Part shown: piece after piece, positions 25,161 to 33,942 of the stretch | How positions within the stretch are numbered: position 1 is the first letter of the stretch | Layout of the letters: every line of letters begins with the position of its first letter | NCBI RefSeq assembly: GCF_014639875.1 | Contig: NZ_BMGD01000002.1 | Location: 1-64,000 of the forward strand | Length of the DNA stretch: 64,000 bases | DNA from: Blastomonas aquatica | GTDB lineage: Bacteria; Pseudomonadota; Alphaproteobacteria; Sphingomonadales; Sphingomonadaceae | Reading direction: 5' to 3' | Notes under the pieces: model-generated | The model's database searches: none | The model's input: the letters and a program-made list of their open reading frames with translations, nothing else | What the model was told of the DNA's origin: nothing | Program-made: the position numbers and the translations under genes

Positions 25161-26069
25161 TCAGGCGGCGAGCTTGTCAATCCGCCGATAGGTAAGGCGC
25201 TTGCCGTAGATGCCCTTAAGAGCAGCATCAGCGCGTTCGCTGTCGCTGATCTTGCGGGTGTTGTAGCGGAAATCGAACTCGGCGGTGTAACGGCCAAGGT
25301 GTGCTTCGCTCATGTGGTGGTAGGTGCCGATCACGCCGCGCTTGAAGATTGAGAAGAAGTTTTCAGCCGTGTTGGAGTGCTTGAAGCCACCAGTGGTCAC
25401 ATACTGCTTGGCGCTGTGGTTCACGACGCTGTGGCCGTTAAACTCGCGGCCTACGCGGGTGTAAACGAGGCTTTCGTCAGTCATCAGGTGCGAGGCGCGG
25501 TCAACGTTGGTTACAATCAGGCCGCGCAGGTCTTTCGCAGTCACGTTGGCAACATGGAACGAACGAACATTGCCGTCACGCTCGACTAGGGCAACAACGG
25601 CCTTCTTGGCAGCAGGCTTGCGGGTGGCACGGTTCTTAGCCTTGCCGCCGACATAGGTTTCGTCGGCTTCAACAACCTTGTCAGGACCGCCAAGGGGTCC
25701 GGTAGGGCCACCCTTCATGGCTTCGCGGATGCGATGGCACATGAACCAAGCAGTCTTGTAGCTAACGCCGATCATGCGGCCAATCTGATGAGCGCTCATG
25801 CCCTTCTTGGACGAGCACAGCAGATGGTTGACCAGCAGCCACTTGTTGAGGGCAACCTTAGAACGCTCGAACACGGTTCCAACCGTCACGGTGAACTGCT
25901 GGCGGCAATCATTGCACTGGATCAAACCAGCGCGGTGATGAGTGCCTTCAAGGCGGGTTGCTTTGAACGAGCCACAATGCGGACAGAACGGACCATCGGG
26001 CCACTGGATAGCTTCCAGATGCTCGCGGGCTGCGTTTTCGTCGGTGAAGCGAGGTGCGGTGATGTCCAT
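25161..26069 (-). CDS. IS1595-family (ISXO2-like) transposase
   Basis: A 302-residue transposase. The N-terminal zinc ribbon has CPHC (about 29-32) and CNDC (about 52-55). The ISXO2-like DDE core includes VVEADETYVGG, LMTDESLVY and the HSNTAENFFSIFKRGV block with the final acidic residue. All domains are present, so it is likely active. The start MDITAPRF at 26069 is preferred to a position seven codons earlier. It lies close to the right inverted repeat, as usual for the family. Confidence 0.93.
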   Translation of the reverse strand: MDITAPRFTDENAAREHLEAIQWPDGPFCPHCGSFKATRLEGTHHRAGLIQCNDCRQQFTVTVGTVFERSKVALNKWLLVNHLLCSSKKGMSAHQIGRMIGVSYKTAWFMCHRIREAMKGGPTGPLGGPDKVVEADETYVGGKAKNRATRKPAAKKAVVALVERDGNVRSFHVANVTAKDLRGLIVTNVDRASHLMTDESLVYTRVGREFNGHSVVNHSAKQYVTTGGFKHSNTAENFFSIFKRGVIGTYHHMSEAHLGRYTAEFDFRYNTRKISDSERADAALKGIYGKRLTYRRIDKLAA

Positions 26070-26117
26070 GCAGAAACCATGCGATTTCAACGCTGCTTTG
26101 TCAAGTATATAATTGCC

Positions 26118-26125
26118 AAAAGTTT
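26118..26125. repeat. Target-site duplication, right copy (AAAAGTTT)
   Basis: Identical to 23711-23718; marks the right boundary of the IS1595-type transposon. Confidence 0.85.
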
Positions 26126-26279
26126 ATGCCAGCGTTTGACGTTGGTGCGGATGCGCAAATTTTGGCTTATGGGCATTTATGTGGAAGAAACTGTGGAAAA
26201 ATATGAAAATTCTAATGATTCAAAGAGGTTGGTCTATCTGTAGATAGATTTGTGCTGAGACTTTCTTTTGTTATTGTGA

Positions 26280-27416
26280 GTGTCGTTGGCTGCACTGGTG
26301 AACGAGTATTCATATGCCTATTTCGGGGGCGAGTTGGTGCGAAGATATTATGTAACGGTACATGGCGGTGGTGATGGCGCGCTTTTTCCAGCAAACGCCG
26401 GTAACGTCCTACGCGAGCAAGCACTTTTCAACTTGCGCAGGTTAAGAATCGCTTCTGGATTTGACTACACTGGGCTTGAGGTTCGGGGGACGCCTGTCAA
26501 CGGGGTGCCTCATCTCGACTTGGCTTGGGTAGGGCAGCGTGCTCCTGCCGGGACGGTTCCTGGAACTCGGATCATCGTCTCGGCCGAACCGATCGCCGAT
26601 GTTGCTGACGATCCCGGATATGAACTGGTGGTGACGATCAGGCGTGGCGACGATTTTTCCTGGAGAGGCGGGATGACGACGCTCGCGGCTGATATATGCG
26701 TGAGCGGCGCCGATGCGAGCCTGCAGCTGAGTGCTGTTATTCTGGATGTCTTCACCGAGCTGATGCTCGCCAACTGCGCATCGATCCAGGCTGTTCTCAG
26801 TAACTATCTGGCCGACGGCGGAAGTCAGGACACCTTCTACCGGGCCAAGGCTGACTTTGCCTCTGAGCTGATCGCGCGCGGCGATGCGGCGACATTGTTC
26901 GAACAGTATCTGCCAGATCGTTATGCCTGCTTCGCTACGCTGGCGCGAGAGGACTTTCTCGCGACGATGGATGAAGATGAGATGGCAAGTCTCGCGAGCT
27001 TATGGAGCCAGTTTCTGCGCGAGCGCTTCTCTGCATATTTTCTGAGCGTAGATCAGGCCGTGGCACTGGTTCGAAATGAGCCATTCCATCGGGCACGCCC
27101 CGAACTGACTGTGGGAAGCGGGGTCCGTCCGGGCGGGCGTATGCGATACGGCTTTGTCGATGAGGCTGAGCTGCGTAGCGTGCTGAGTGACAAGCAGGTC
27201 GTTCTGGGTACCGGTGCCTATGTGCTATGCCTGCTCACGGGCAAGCCATCAGATGCTGAAATAGGCAAAATAGGCAATAGTTTCGGTTGGCGTCGTCAAG
27301 CCGACAGCGTGCCGAAGCGGTTGAGGCTTTGCACCGAAGATAACTATCATGAAATGATACCATTCGTTCGCAAGGGTTTTGTTACACCCGTGCGCCTGTT
27401 CCTCAAAGCCAGCTAG
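26280..27416 (+). CDS. Hypothetical protein, first gene of the cyclase-like/membrane operon
   Basis: A 378-residue soluble protein of mixed alpha/beta character. The only possible first start is a GTG after an in-frame stop; a GTG six codons later is also possible. The N-terminal half looks beta-rich (YYVTVHGGGDGALF, GYELVVTIRRGDD) and the middle helical (about 145-270). No catalytic motif or family was recognised. The next gene follows after 15 bases, so they are an operon. It may be a sensor or scaffold for the cyclase-like protein; this is only positional inference. Confidence 0.6.
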   Translation: MSLAALVNEYSYAYFGGELVRRYYVTVHGGGDGALFPANAGNVLREQALFNLRRLRIASGFDYTGLEVRGTPVNGVPHLDLAWVGQRAPAGTVPGTRIIVSAEPIADVADDPGYELVVTIRRGDDFSWRGGMTTLAADICVSGADASLQLSAVILDVFTELMLANCASIQAVLSNYLADGGSQDTFYRAKADFASELIARGDAATLFEQYLPDRYACFATLAREDFLATMDEDEMASLASLWSQFLRERFSAYFLSVDQAVALVRNEPFHRARPELTVGSGVRPGGRMRYGFVDEAELRSVLSDKQVVLGTGAYVLCLLTGKPSDAEIGKIGNSFGWRRQADSVPKRLRLCTEDNYHEMIPFVRKGFVTPVRLFLKAS

Positions 27417-27431
27417 AGGGAGTTGTCGGGC

Positions 27432-28760
27432 ATGTCCGATTTCATCGGCGTTGTGGATCTTACGGTGCGCCTCTCGAGTATGAACCCGCTCGGGCATATC
27501 GAGGACCAGAGCGCCAACCGTTGTCTCGAAAGCGCTATGATACAAGCCTGTCAGACTGTCCATGCTGTAGTAGCAAGGGAGGATCCCGAACTCGCGGCGC
27601 GATACCTCGATCGTGGTATGGTTCCTTACGGTGCATCCGACAAATATTTTCATTTCGAGCGCTATCAGGATATCATGCTTTACGCGCGGACACTTCGTTC
27701 AGACCTGATAGCGAGGAAGCTGCCGTTCAAATTGTGCGTATCAACCGGCGATCTCGCCAAGGGAAGCCTGATTGATGAGCTGCGCACCTTGCGCGCTTCG
27801 CTGTCTTCAGATGCGAGCAAAATCCCTGAGGAAGTTGGCAAACAAATCACCGACGTCTTCAATACACACGACCTGGCAGAGATTGACCTCCTCCTGAAAT
27901 TGTATCGTGCTTCGAGTACAAGCCGAAGCTCTGTAATGCTTTCGACAAGGCTTGAGACTTTCAAGGGATTTGGAATCTGGATTGACGCATCGCTTGTTGG
28001 CCATGCCGACGGCGTCTTCAGGAATTACTTCCCGACGCGGGGGCCAGGTCAGCGTCTCATCGTCCAGGGTTTTCTTGATTGTCCGTTCAAGCGTGATCAC
28101 AACGACGTCGTGATACGCCTTACCACAAGCAGTGCGCCAGCCTCGGGAGCTGCGACGGGCAATGGCCGGAATAAGGCCGGGTCCGAGTTTGACGAGCCTG
28201 CTACAGTGCTGTCGGGCGGGCAGACCGCGATGATCGATGACATCCTCGACTTGTTGCGACGATCGAGCAAGGCGGGCGACGACAATGCGATTTACTATAT
28301 TTCTCTTTTGACAACGATTGTCCGTTCCTCCCAGTTTGGCAAAATCGAATGGCTTGCGGCGCAACGCGCGCTCAGCAAAAAAAAGAAACTTGCTGCTGGC
28401 TGGCAGTATTATCCGCCCATCTTCCATACCCTGGCGCTGGACCGACAACACCGCGCGATGATCCGCAAGATACCGGGCATTGAACTCACTCTTGCAGCGA
28501 TGATTGACGAAGTCCATGCTGCCCTGACGGCTGAGCCCTCGAGCGCCACCGTGCCTGCGCATCAGCCGACAGAGCGTAATGCGGCGACACTGACGCAACT
28601 GGCGTTGGTGCGCAGCAAGGATCACATTTTTGGCAAAGTCGTCCGGCATATTGAGGCTACATTCGGCGTAGCGATGATGCGCCGAATCTGGAGCGCTCCG
28701 AGCGACATGCTGAACGATGAGCGTAAAGTCGCCATGCTCGAAGTCATGGCCAGCAAGTGA
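27432..28760 (+). CDS. Putative class III nucleotide-cyclase-like protein
   Basis: A 442-residue protein. Its first ~115 residues lay out like a cyclase homology domain: a first strand with Asp (FIGVVDLTVRL), a hairpin with Asp (VPYGASDKYFHF), a helix and a strand ending in Gly-Asp (LPFKLCVSTGDL, compare the GIHTGEV ending of cyclases). The usual dimer-arm and N-x-x-x-R signatures are not clear, so it may be divergent or inactive. The remainder is helical. ATG 27432 follows GAGGGAG. The stop overlaps the start of a membrane-protein gene (GTGA), which recalls Pycsar-type cyclase plus membrane-effector pairs. Alternative: an unrelated conserved family. Confidence 0.35.
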   Translation: MSDFIGVVDLTVRLSSMNPLGHIEDQSANRCLESAMIQACQTVHAVVAREDPELAARYLDRGMVPYGASDKYFHFERYQDIMLYARTLRSDLIARKLPFKLCVSTGDLAKGSLIDELRTLRASLSSDASKIPEEVGKQITDVFNTHDLAEIDLLLKLYRASSTSRSSVMLSTRLETFKGFGIWIDASLVGHADGVFRNYFPTRGPGQRLIVQGFLDCPFKRDHNDVVIRLTTSSAPASGAATGNGRNKAGSEFDEPATVLSGGQTAMIDDILDLLRRSSKAGDDNAIYYISLLTTIVRSSQFGKIEWLAAQRALSKKKKLAAGWQYYPPIFHTLALDRQHRAMIRKIPGIELTLAAMIDEVHAALTAEPSSATVPAHQPTERNAATLTQLALVRSKDHIFGKVVRHIEATFGVAMMRRIWSAPSDMLNDERKVAMLEVMASK

Positions 28761-29674
28761 TTGGTTGGTTACTGCGCCCGCTGGGCGCATTCATGTTCGC
28801 GCTACTGCTGCTTTACATTGGGCAATGGGTTGACAGATTCAGTCCTCTGCCACCGGTTACATGGCTACCAGTCTGGGCTCGGCTGGATATAGGCTATGTC
28901 CAAAGCCTGAGCAGCGAGATCGGCGGCAGCGGCATTGATGCGTTATTGGTCGGATGTATCGCCGGCTATGTCGTGGCGCAGCTGGACCGGAGTCGTGACG
29001 CCGAACTGCAGCGCCAATCACTGCGTCGCCGGCTCCGGTTGCGGGGCAGCGTTGACCTCGAGAACGAATTGAAGACCGGAGTTTCGCGCCTTCCGCTCGC
29101 CGGGTTCACTTTTGCTGAAGCGATGGTGCGCGATTGCCACCTTGCTTTAACCCGCTTTTATGAGCACCGCCGCTCGACGCGTTTTTTTGGTCTGTTTGGT
29201 GTTCCGCGGGAACCTTTGCGGGCTAACCTCAAGGAGGTGCGTTTCCTTGGCTGCTCCATTCACCGCGCCAGCTTCGGAGGCAGCGCTGGCGGCACGACAT
29301 TGAGCGAGTGCCAGTTTGAACATTGCGAGATCACCTGGTCCGATTTTCGCGGTGCAAACATAAGCGGCAAATTTGGTGTCGAGCTGTTCCTCAACACTTC
29401 GATGACCGGTTGCCGGTTTGATGACGCAACGTTTGTCGGCGCCAATCTATCTTTCATGTCGCAGCGCTGGTGCACTTTCTGGGGGGCTAGTTTCAATGAT
29501 TCGCGATTACCTGATGGATTGTTCCAAGCGCTTAATGATGCCGATTGCATCGCGGTGGATCCGAAGCAACAGGGCCTTTACCGTGTAAGGCGTCTCAGAG
29601 AGATCATTACGAGGCCGACCCTGCAGCGGGTGCGCTTTCTTTTTAGCTTCTGTGTTGGTTCACGCTTCACCTAA
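28757..29674 (+). CDS. Membrane protein with C-terminal pentapeptide-like repeats
   Basis: A 305-residue protein with two N-terminal hydrophobic helices (FMFALLLLYIGQWV, about 13-26, and IDALLVGCIAGYVVAQL, about 56-72), then a basic amphipathic stretch (RRRLRLRG). A beta-helix of pentapeptide-like units follows (LGCSIHRASFGG, LSECQFEHCEITW, ANISG, GCRFDDATFVGANL; about 160-245). Such proteins can be membrane-disrupting or anchoring effectors. The GTG start overlaps the upstream stop by two bases, so it is translated together with the cyclase-like protein. It has no cNMP-binding domain that I can recognise. Confidence 0.6.
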   Translation: MIGWLLRPLGAFMFALLLLYIGQWVDRFSPLPPVTWLPVWARLDIGYVQSLSSEIGGSGIDALLVGCIAGYVVAQLDRSRDAELQRQSLRRRLRLRGSVDLENELKTGVSRLPLAGFTFAEAMVRDCHLALTRFYEHRRSTRFFGLFGVPREPLRANLKEVRFLGCSIHRASFGGSAGGTTLSECQFEHCEITWSDFRGANISGKFGVELFLNTSMTGCRFDDATFVGANLSFMSQRWCTFWGASFNDSRLPDGLFQALNDADCIAVDPKQQGLYRVRRLREIITRPTLQRVRFLFSFCVGSRFT

Positions 29675-30496
29675 AACGGTTAAAAGCTGTGATCGTCACT
29701 CGGCCACAGCCGATTTCGTCACGAAACAAGTAGTGAAAATTCAGGTAATAGCCACATCGGGATGTCTGTCACGTACACTCTGATTTTACTCAAGATCGCT
29801 CTGCGACATTGGCAGTAGTCCGTCGTTACCTGAATGTATGCTCAAAGCCAATTGCCTTGGCCTTAATCTGTCCATGATCCCCGCGACATCTGCAACGCCT
29901 CTTGGTACATGTGTAATCTGCGAGCAAGAGTCTTGCGCGGGCTGAGCTTTCCGCATCAGCGTACTTTGCGACTTTCTTCACCCGGCGTGCTGTGGTTCCT
30001 CGCGGACCGAGAATGACACGGGGGCCCCCGTCCTCTGCATTCGCTGCTTGCCTTACAGCTGCGGCGCTCCGTCCTTGCTGGCGGGCGATGCGCATCGAGA
30101 CCCCCCTGGTGCGGCTCGGGCATCCAGAGGAAAGTAACTCGCCATTGCCCAAATTGCTCTGTTTAAGAAAGTTCGCGGCGAATATCGCGGTAAGATAGCC
30201 CCCCTTTCTGTTCACGCCGTGTCGGCCCGCATCGCCCCGAATGACAGTCCCCCCAACAACACTCCCAGCCTCCGCGCCTTTATCGGCGACGTTGAAGTTG
30301 GTGCAGCCTTGGGAAACGACTTCGCAGGACAAGCGCCCCTTTCTGCTGTGCAAGCTCGATGACCCGAGCTTTGCAGCGTCAGTCTTAGTGCAGCAAGCCG
30401 GTCAGGTTACCAGATTGCAGGGACAGCTATCCCGCAACCTCGGAATAGTTTCCGCCAGTCAGACTGCGATGCTGGCCGACTCTTGGGGAGGCGGCG
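29675..30496. other. Intergenic, no supported gene
   Basis: About 820 bp. A 175-codon minus-strand frame (29826-30353) and several plus-strand frames are open, but none resembles a known protein and their composition is irregular. It separates the cargo operons from the conjugation module and probably contains decayed genes. Confidence 0.4.
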
Positions 30497-31292
30497 ATGG
30501 CAGACAAAGTCAGAACAGCGCAGATCGAGCTGGACTTCCCCGGGTTCGCTCAGGAATTCCTGCGCCGCAATCCCCAGTATCGTGCTGAATACCACAGAGT
30601 GATGGCTGGGAGAGGCCGAAGCAATCCCCGGAACCAGGAGGAGATGGCCCGGCGCTGGGGCCTGAGCTTTCCCATGCTCGCCTTATCAATCGGCAGCCGA
30701 AGCGCCAGCATTTTGGGCCGCAGATGTATGTGGTTTTGTCGTCATTCTCGACGCAACCACAGCGTGCTATTCCGGCCGCTCCGGTTACGGATTTGATTCA
30801 TCGTTTCATATCATCGCCGAGCAGAAGCTAGCGTCTGGTCACCACATGGTGCTGGGCGATGGTCGGACATTGCACCGGGTCTGCCTGTTTGCGGACGACC
30901 TCGAAATGCCTCTTGCCTTCATAGTTCCACGCGATGAACTGGCCCCAGTGCGACACAGGGCCTGTGCGCGACTTGATGGCAGAGCCAGCACCGAAACCGA
31001 AACTCACCTCTTCGGCCTCCTGCACCCCACAGAATTTCAGCGACAGCGGCTGCAACTGCTCTGCGATGTTCTCGACCTGGTGGTTGTCCCGGCCAGCAGG
31101 CCATTGACCAGCCATCAGCTTGCGCTGCAGCGGATTTATCCCGGCATGACAGTTGCCCGCGGCGCAGAATGGAAATCGTCCTCCCACAGACGGCGAACAC
31201 AGCGCCTGATATCCGAAGCGAGGGCGATGATGAACGGCGGCTATCGGGCACTTCTGGCAGGCGGGGAGGGGCGACAAAAAAGGATCTCGTAA
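30497..31292 (+). pseudogene. DUF6499/DUF2285 protein with internal frameshift
   Basis: The first part (FAQEFLRRNPQYRAEYHRV, then MARRWGLSFP) is the DUF6499 front of the transcriptional-regulator-like proteins that open many sphingomonad ICE modules. At about 30671 one extra base shifts the frame, and the match continues as AAEAPAFWAADVCGFVVILD into DUF2285 (MVLGDGRTLHRVCLF, then HPTEFQRQRLQLLCDVLDLV and the basic C terminus). Both halves are otherwise well conserved, so the shift is recent or a sequencing error. Ribosome-binding site GGGAGG precedes ATG 30497. Expected product about 264 residues. Confidence 0.7.
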
Positions 31293-31386
31293 TCAGCCGC
31301 TCCTGCCAGCTGCAAATGGCACTCCATAACGCTCCAGCCGTCGCGAAATCCACATCACCCGCCCCGGCGACTGGAAGGAGGCCCAC

Positions 31387-31629
31387 GTGAACGCATATTC
31401 CGGCCCTTGCTATCTCAAGACCCCCGACGCTGCCCTGCGCCTCGGGCTTTCTGCCCGGACCCTCGAAAAGCATCGCTGCTATGGCACCGGCCCGGAATAC
31501 CGCAAGCTCGGCGGAAGGATCGTTTATGCGATCGAAGATCTCGACACCTGGGCCGAAATCGGACGGCGATCTTCGACCTCAGATCCGGGCAGGGGCACGG
31601 TCCATCCCGCGCGTCCGGTACGCCGGTGA
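31387..31629 (+). CDS. Helix-turn-helix (AlpA/MerR-like) DNA-binding protein
   Basis: An 80-residue excisionase/AlpA-like protein: YLKTPDAALRLGLSARTLEK forms the helix-turn-helix, followed by the wing GGRIVYAIEDLDTWAEI. GTG start at 31387 after GGAAGGAGG. In related ICE modules this gene precedes repA and parA; here it is followed directly by the DUF2840 gene with a TGATG overlap. It probably regulates the transfer module or excision. Confidence 0.8.
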   Translation: MNAYSGPCYLKTPDAALRLGLSARTLEKHRCYGTGPEYRKLGGRIVYAIEDLDTWAEIGRRSSTSDPGRGTVHPARPVRR

Positions 31630-32249
31630 TGCGCGGCGCTCTCCTGCCTCGTGGCCAGATCCTGCGCCTGGCAGGACAGTCTGCCTATCGGTCCGGCGAG
31701 CCGTGGCCATATGCTCGGCGGGGCCCAGCCAGTCCGAGCCAAACCGGGATAGCGCCATCGTCCGGTAAGCTTCAGGCGCCGGTCTGCTCAGCGCTCACCG
31801 AAGTCAAACTCACATGGATCGAAGGGCGCTGTGAACAATGGCTGCGCTTCGGGCGGGTAGCTGCTGAGCGGTCTGTCAGCGGGTATACCCATATAGCCGC
31901 ATTCCGTCCTGGCGCCGTGTTTGCGCTCGTTCGCTGCATTTTCAGCGACTTTGGAATGACCTTTGCCTGCATCGATATTGTTGCCGCTGTTGCGCCAGGC
32001 GCGCCATGCACACCTTGGCCATTCGTGCGACCCGGCGGTGATGTGCTGCTCCATGCGGAAACCTGGCCCAGGGTTGCACAGGTGCTTGGCGCAATCGATG
32101 CAGTGGAGGCAGCAGGCATCGACCCGTGCGATGCCTCGCCCTACCACTGGCGGGAAATTGCAGGCCTGCTGAACGAGGGGCGGCGGTTCCGGCCGTATAC
32201 CAGAGCGCGCCATGCAGCATGGCTGCGGCGCCGGAGGCTCGAACCATGA
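31629..32249 (+). CDS. DUF2840 family protein
   Basis: A 206-residue protein. From residue ~57 it matches DUF2840 (LTEVKLTWIEGRCEQWLRFG, YTHIAAFRPGAVFALVR, IDIVAAVAPGAP, then FVRPGGDVLLHAETWPRVAQ and AVEAAGIDPCDASPYHW). The first ~55 residues are Pro/Ser/Arg-rich and not part of the family. They may be a scar of the missing repA-parA segment that usually lies upstream, and the real start could be further in. It is coupled to the HTH gene and the TraF gene. Function unknown, but it is nearly always in this transfer cluster. Confidence 0.75.
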   Translation: MRGALLPRGQILRLAGQSAYRSGEPWPYARRGPASPSQTGIAPSSGKLQAPVCSALTEVKLTWIEGRCEQWLRFGRVAAERSVSGYTHIAAFRPGAVFALVRCIFSDFGMTFACIDIVAAVAPGAPCTPWPFVRPGGDVLLHAETWPRVAQVLGAIDAVEAAGIDPCDASPYHWREIAGLLNEGRRFRPYTRARHAAWLRRRRLEP

Positions 32250-32836
32250 GCCGCAGCCGGATCCGCTCGACCATTGTCTGGGCAGGGCTGTTCAGCACGG
32301 CCTTTGCAGCCATCGCAGTCCTCGAACCGCATCCTCGCGTACTCTGGAATGCGAGCGCGAGCGCACCGATCGGGCTGTATTCAGTAGATGGCAGTGTCGC
32401 GCCTGAGTTTGGCGAATATGTCGTGATCCAAGCGCCGCAGCACATTGCCCGGTTTGTTGCGGAACGCCGATATCTGCCCGAAGGGGTCCCGCTGCTGAAA
32501 CAGGTCGCGGCATTACCCGGCCAGATTGTGTGCCGCACAGGCGCAATCGTGACGGTCGATGCAGCACCCTCCGCAACAGCCAGATCACGCGACAGAGTCG
32601 GTCGTGCCATGCCTGTCTGGCAGGGCTGCCGCCGCATTTCTGCAGACGAACTGTTTCTCCTCAATCCTGCTGCTGACAGTCTCGACGGGAGGTATTTCGG
32701 ACCCGTGCCTGCCTCCAGTGTCATCGGTATCGCCCGGCCGGTCCTCGTCCGCCGTGCTCCAGGCGCTCCACTTCGGTGGAATCGCGACCCCAAGCTTTTG
32801 CTTTCTACAACCACCGGAGAGGAGCATCAGCCATGA
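32246..32836 (+). CDS. traF: S26-family signal peptidase, conjugative TraF type
   Basis: A 196-residue membrane-anchored serine peptidase. An N-terminal helix (IVWAGLFSTAFAAIAVL) is followed by the catalytic Ser in SASAPIGLYSV (the S-x-P-x-G-x-Y box) and the Lys in VPLLKQVAALPGQ. In RP4, TraF cleaves and cyclises the TrbC pilin, so this is the likely processing enzyme for the TrbC encoded at 43162. Start by ATGA overlap with DUF2840; its stop overlaps the DUF736 start. Confidence 0.9.
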   Translation: MSRSRIRSTIVWAGLFSTAFAAIAVLEPHPRVLWNASASAPIGLYSVDGSVAPEFGEYVVIQAPQHIARFVAERRYLPEGVPLLKQVAALPGQIVCRTGAIVTVDAAPSATARSRDRVGRAMPVWQGCRRISADELFLLNPAADSLDGRYFGPVPASSVIGIARPVLVRRAPGAPLRWNRDPKLLLSTTTGEEHQP

Positions 32837-33165
32837 TCATCGGCAGCTTTGAATTCACACAGGATGGTTATTCGGGGAGCCTTCATACTCTCTGCCTTGA
32901 TGCACAGATCACACTTGTACCCACCCAGCTGAACGAGAGCGAACATACTCCCGACTGGAAAGTGTTCCGCGGCAGTGTGGATGAAGGCGTCGAGATCGGT
33001 GCCGGATGGAACCGCACCGGAAAGCGTGCTGGCAGCTATGTTGCCCTGCAGATCGACGACCCGGGCTTCGTGCAGCCCCTGCGTGCCATTCTCGTGCCCG
33101 CAGGTGCAGACGATAGTGCATGGCATCTGCTCTGGTCGCGGTCAAAAACCCGCGATCCGAGATAG
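32833..33165 (+). CDS. DUF736 family protein (second copy)
   Basis: A 110-residue DUF736 protein (MIIGSFEFTQDGYSGSLHTL, then VDEGVEIGAGWNRTGKRAG and YVALQIDDPGFVQPLRAIL). It is diverged from the copy at 19374 but has the same core E-I/L-GAGW block. The ATG overlaps the TraF stop, and the transglycosylase gene follows after three bases. Part of the conjugation operon; function unknown. Confidence 0.88.
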   Translation: MIIGSFEFTQDGYSGSLHTLCLDAQITLVPTQLNESEHTPDWKVFRGSVDEGVEIGAGWNRTGKRAGSYVALQIDDPGFVQPLRAILVPAGADDSAWHLLWSRSKTRDPR

Positions 33166-33168
33166 ATA

Positions 33169-33942
33169 ATGCTACCCCTGACGCGCACGATCTGCAGGCC
33201 CATTGCATGGCTGACTGTAGTCAGTCTGCAGGCCAGCGTGCTTTTCAACGGCCCCGCCGCAGCGGCCGGACTGCCATTTCAGGGCATGCCTTTTGCAGCT
33301 TGCGGAACGACTGCGGCGTCGCCAGTCGTGCACCCTTACGCGGCCCATGTTGCCGAAGCATCGCACCGATTTGGTATCCCGGAATACTGGATCTGGTCGG
33401 TCATGCGCGCCGAAAGCGGCGGCAGGTCGCGCGCCGTTTCGCATGCTGGGGCAATGGGCCTTATGCAGATCATGCCGCGTACCTGGACGATGCTGAGTGC
33501 ACGCTTTGGTCTCGGGTCTGACCCTTTCGACATTCGCGCCAATATTCTGGCTGGCGCTGCCTATCTGCGCCTGATGTGGGATCGCTATGGCGACATCACG
33601 CTGATGCTTGCCGCCTATAATGCGGGCCCGGGCCGCGTGGATGACTATCGAAGGGGTCGGCGGCGATTGCCCTCTGAAACTGCAGATTATGTCGCGAGAA
33701 TTGCACCTTCGCTGGGCGCGGCGGCAGCATTTCCAGTTACCAGTTCCTCTGTCACCGTAGCACAACTCTCGCGCCAAAGGTCGCTGTTCGCTCTGACACG
33801 TAGTGCTGCCAGCGCGACGCCGGAAGTTGCCGGGGAGCAGCAGACAGGCCCGGTCCCGCCAGCCTTCCCGGATGCAATCTCATCACGGGTGAGGGCAGGT
33901 GCCGACCAGCTGTTTGTGCCCCTTTCACCACAAAAGCCATGA
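33169..33942 (+). CDS. Lytic transglycosylase (VirB1-like)
   Basis: A 257-residue exported protein. Signal region RPIAWLTVVSLQASVLF; the SLT/goose-lysozyme-like domain has the catalytic Glu in MRAESGGRSR (about 83), then GAMGLMQIMPRTW and AAYNAGPGRV. It opens the peptidoglycan locally so the mating channel can cross the wall. The C-terminal ~75 residues are disordered and Ala/Pro-rich. Last gene of this operon. Confidence 0.92.
   Translation: MLPLTRTICRPIAWLTVVSLQASVLFNGPAAAAGLPFQGMPFAACGTTAASPVVHPYAAHVAEASHRFGIPEYWIWSVMRAESGGRSRAVSHAGAMGLMQIMPRTWTMLSARFGLGSDPFDIRANILAGAAYLRLMWDRYGDITLMLAAYNAGPGRVDDYRRGRRRLPSETADYVARIAPSLGAAAAFPVTSSSVTVAQLSRQRSLFALTRSAASATPEVAGEQQTGPVPPAFPDAISSRVRAGADQLFVPLSPQKP

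Larger units (their letters stand above)
23719..26117. mobile_element. IS1595-type transposon with passenger genes
   Basis: A 2.4-kb element bounded by 24-bp inverted repeats with one mismatch: GGCAATTATATACTTGA, one variable base, then AAAGCA. It is flanked by perfect AAAAGTTT duplications. It encodes an ISXO2-like transposase and four further genes: a 64-residue protein, a HEPN-type protein, a 39-residue peptide and a small HTH protein. Intact ends and duplications show it moved as one unit and fairly recently. It landed in the spacer between two operons of the same direction. Confidence 0.88.

Noticed and set aside
27807-28790. 327-codon minus-strand frame opposite the cyclase-like gene
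   Set aside because: Cys/His/Arg-rich composition; the plus-strand frame is protein-like and translationally coupled to its neighbour.
29826-30353. 175-codon minus-strand frame as a gene
   Set aside because: Irregular composition (many Arg, Gly and Cys), no motif and no clear ribosome-binding site; left as intergenic.
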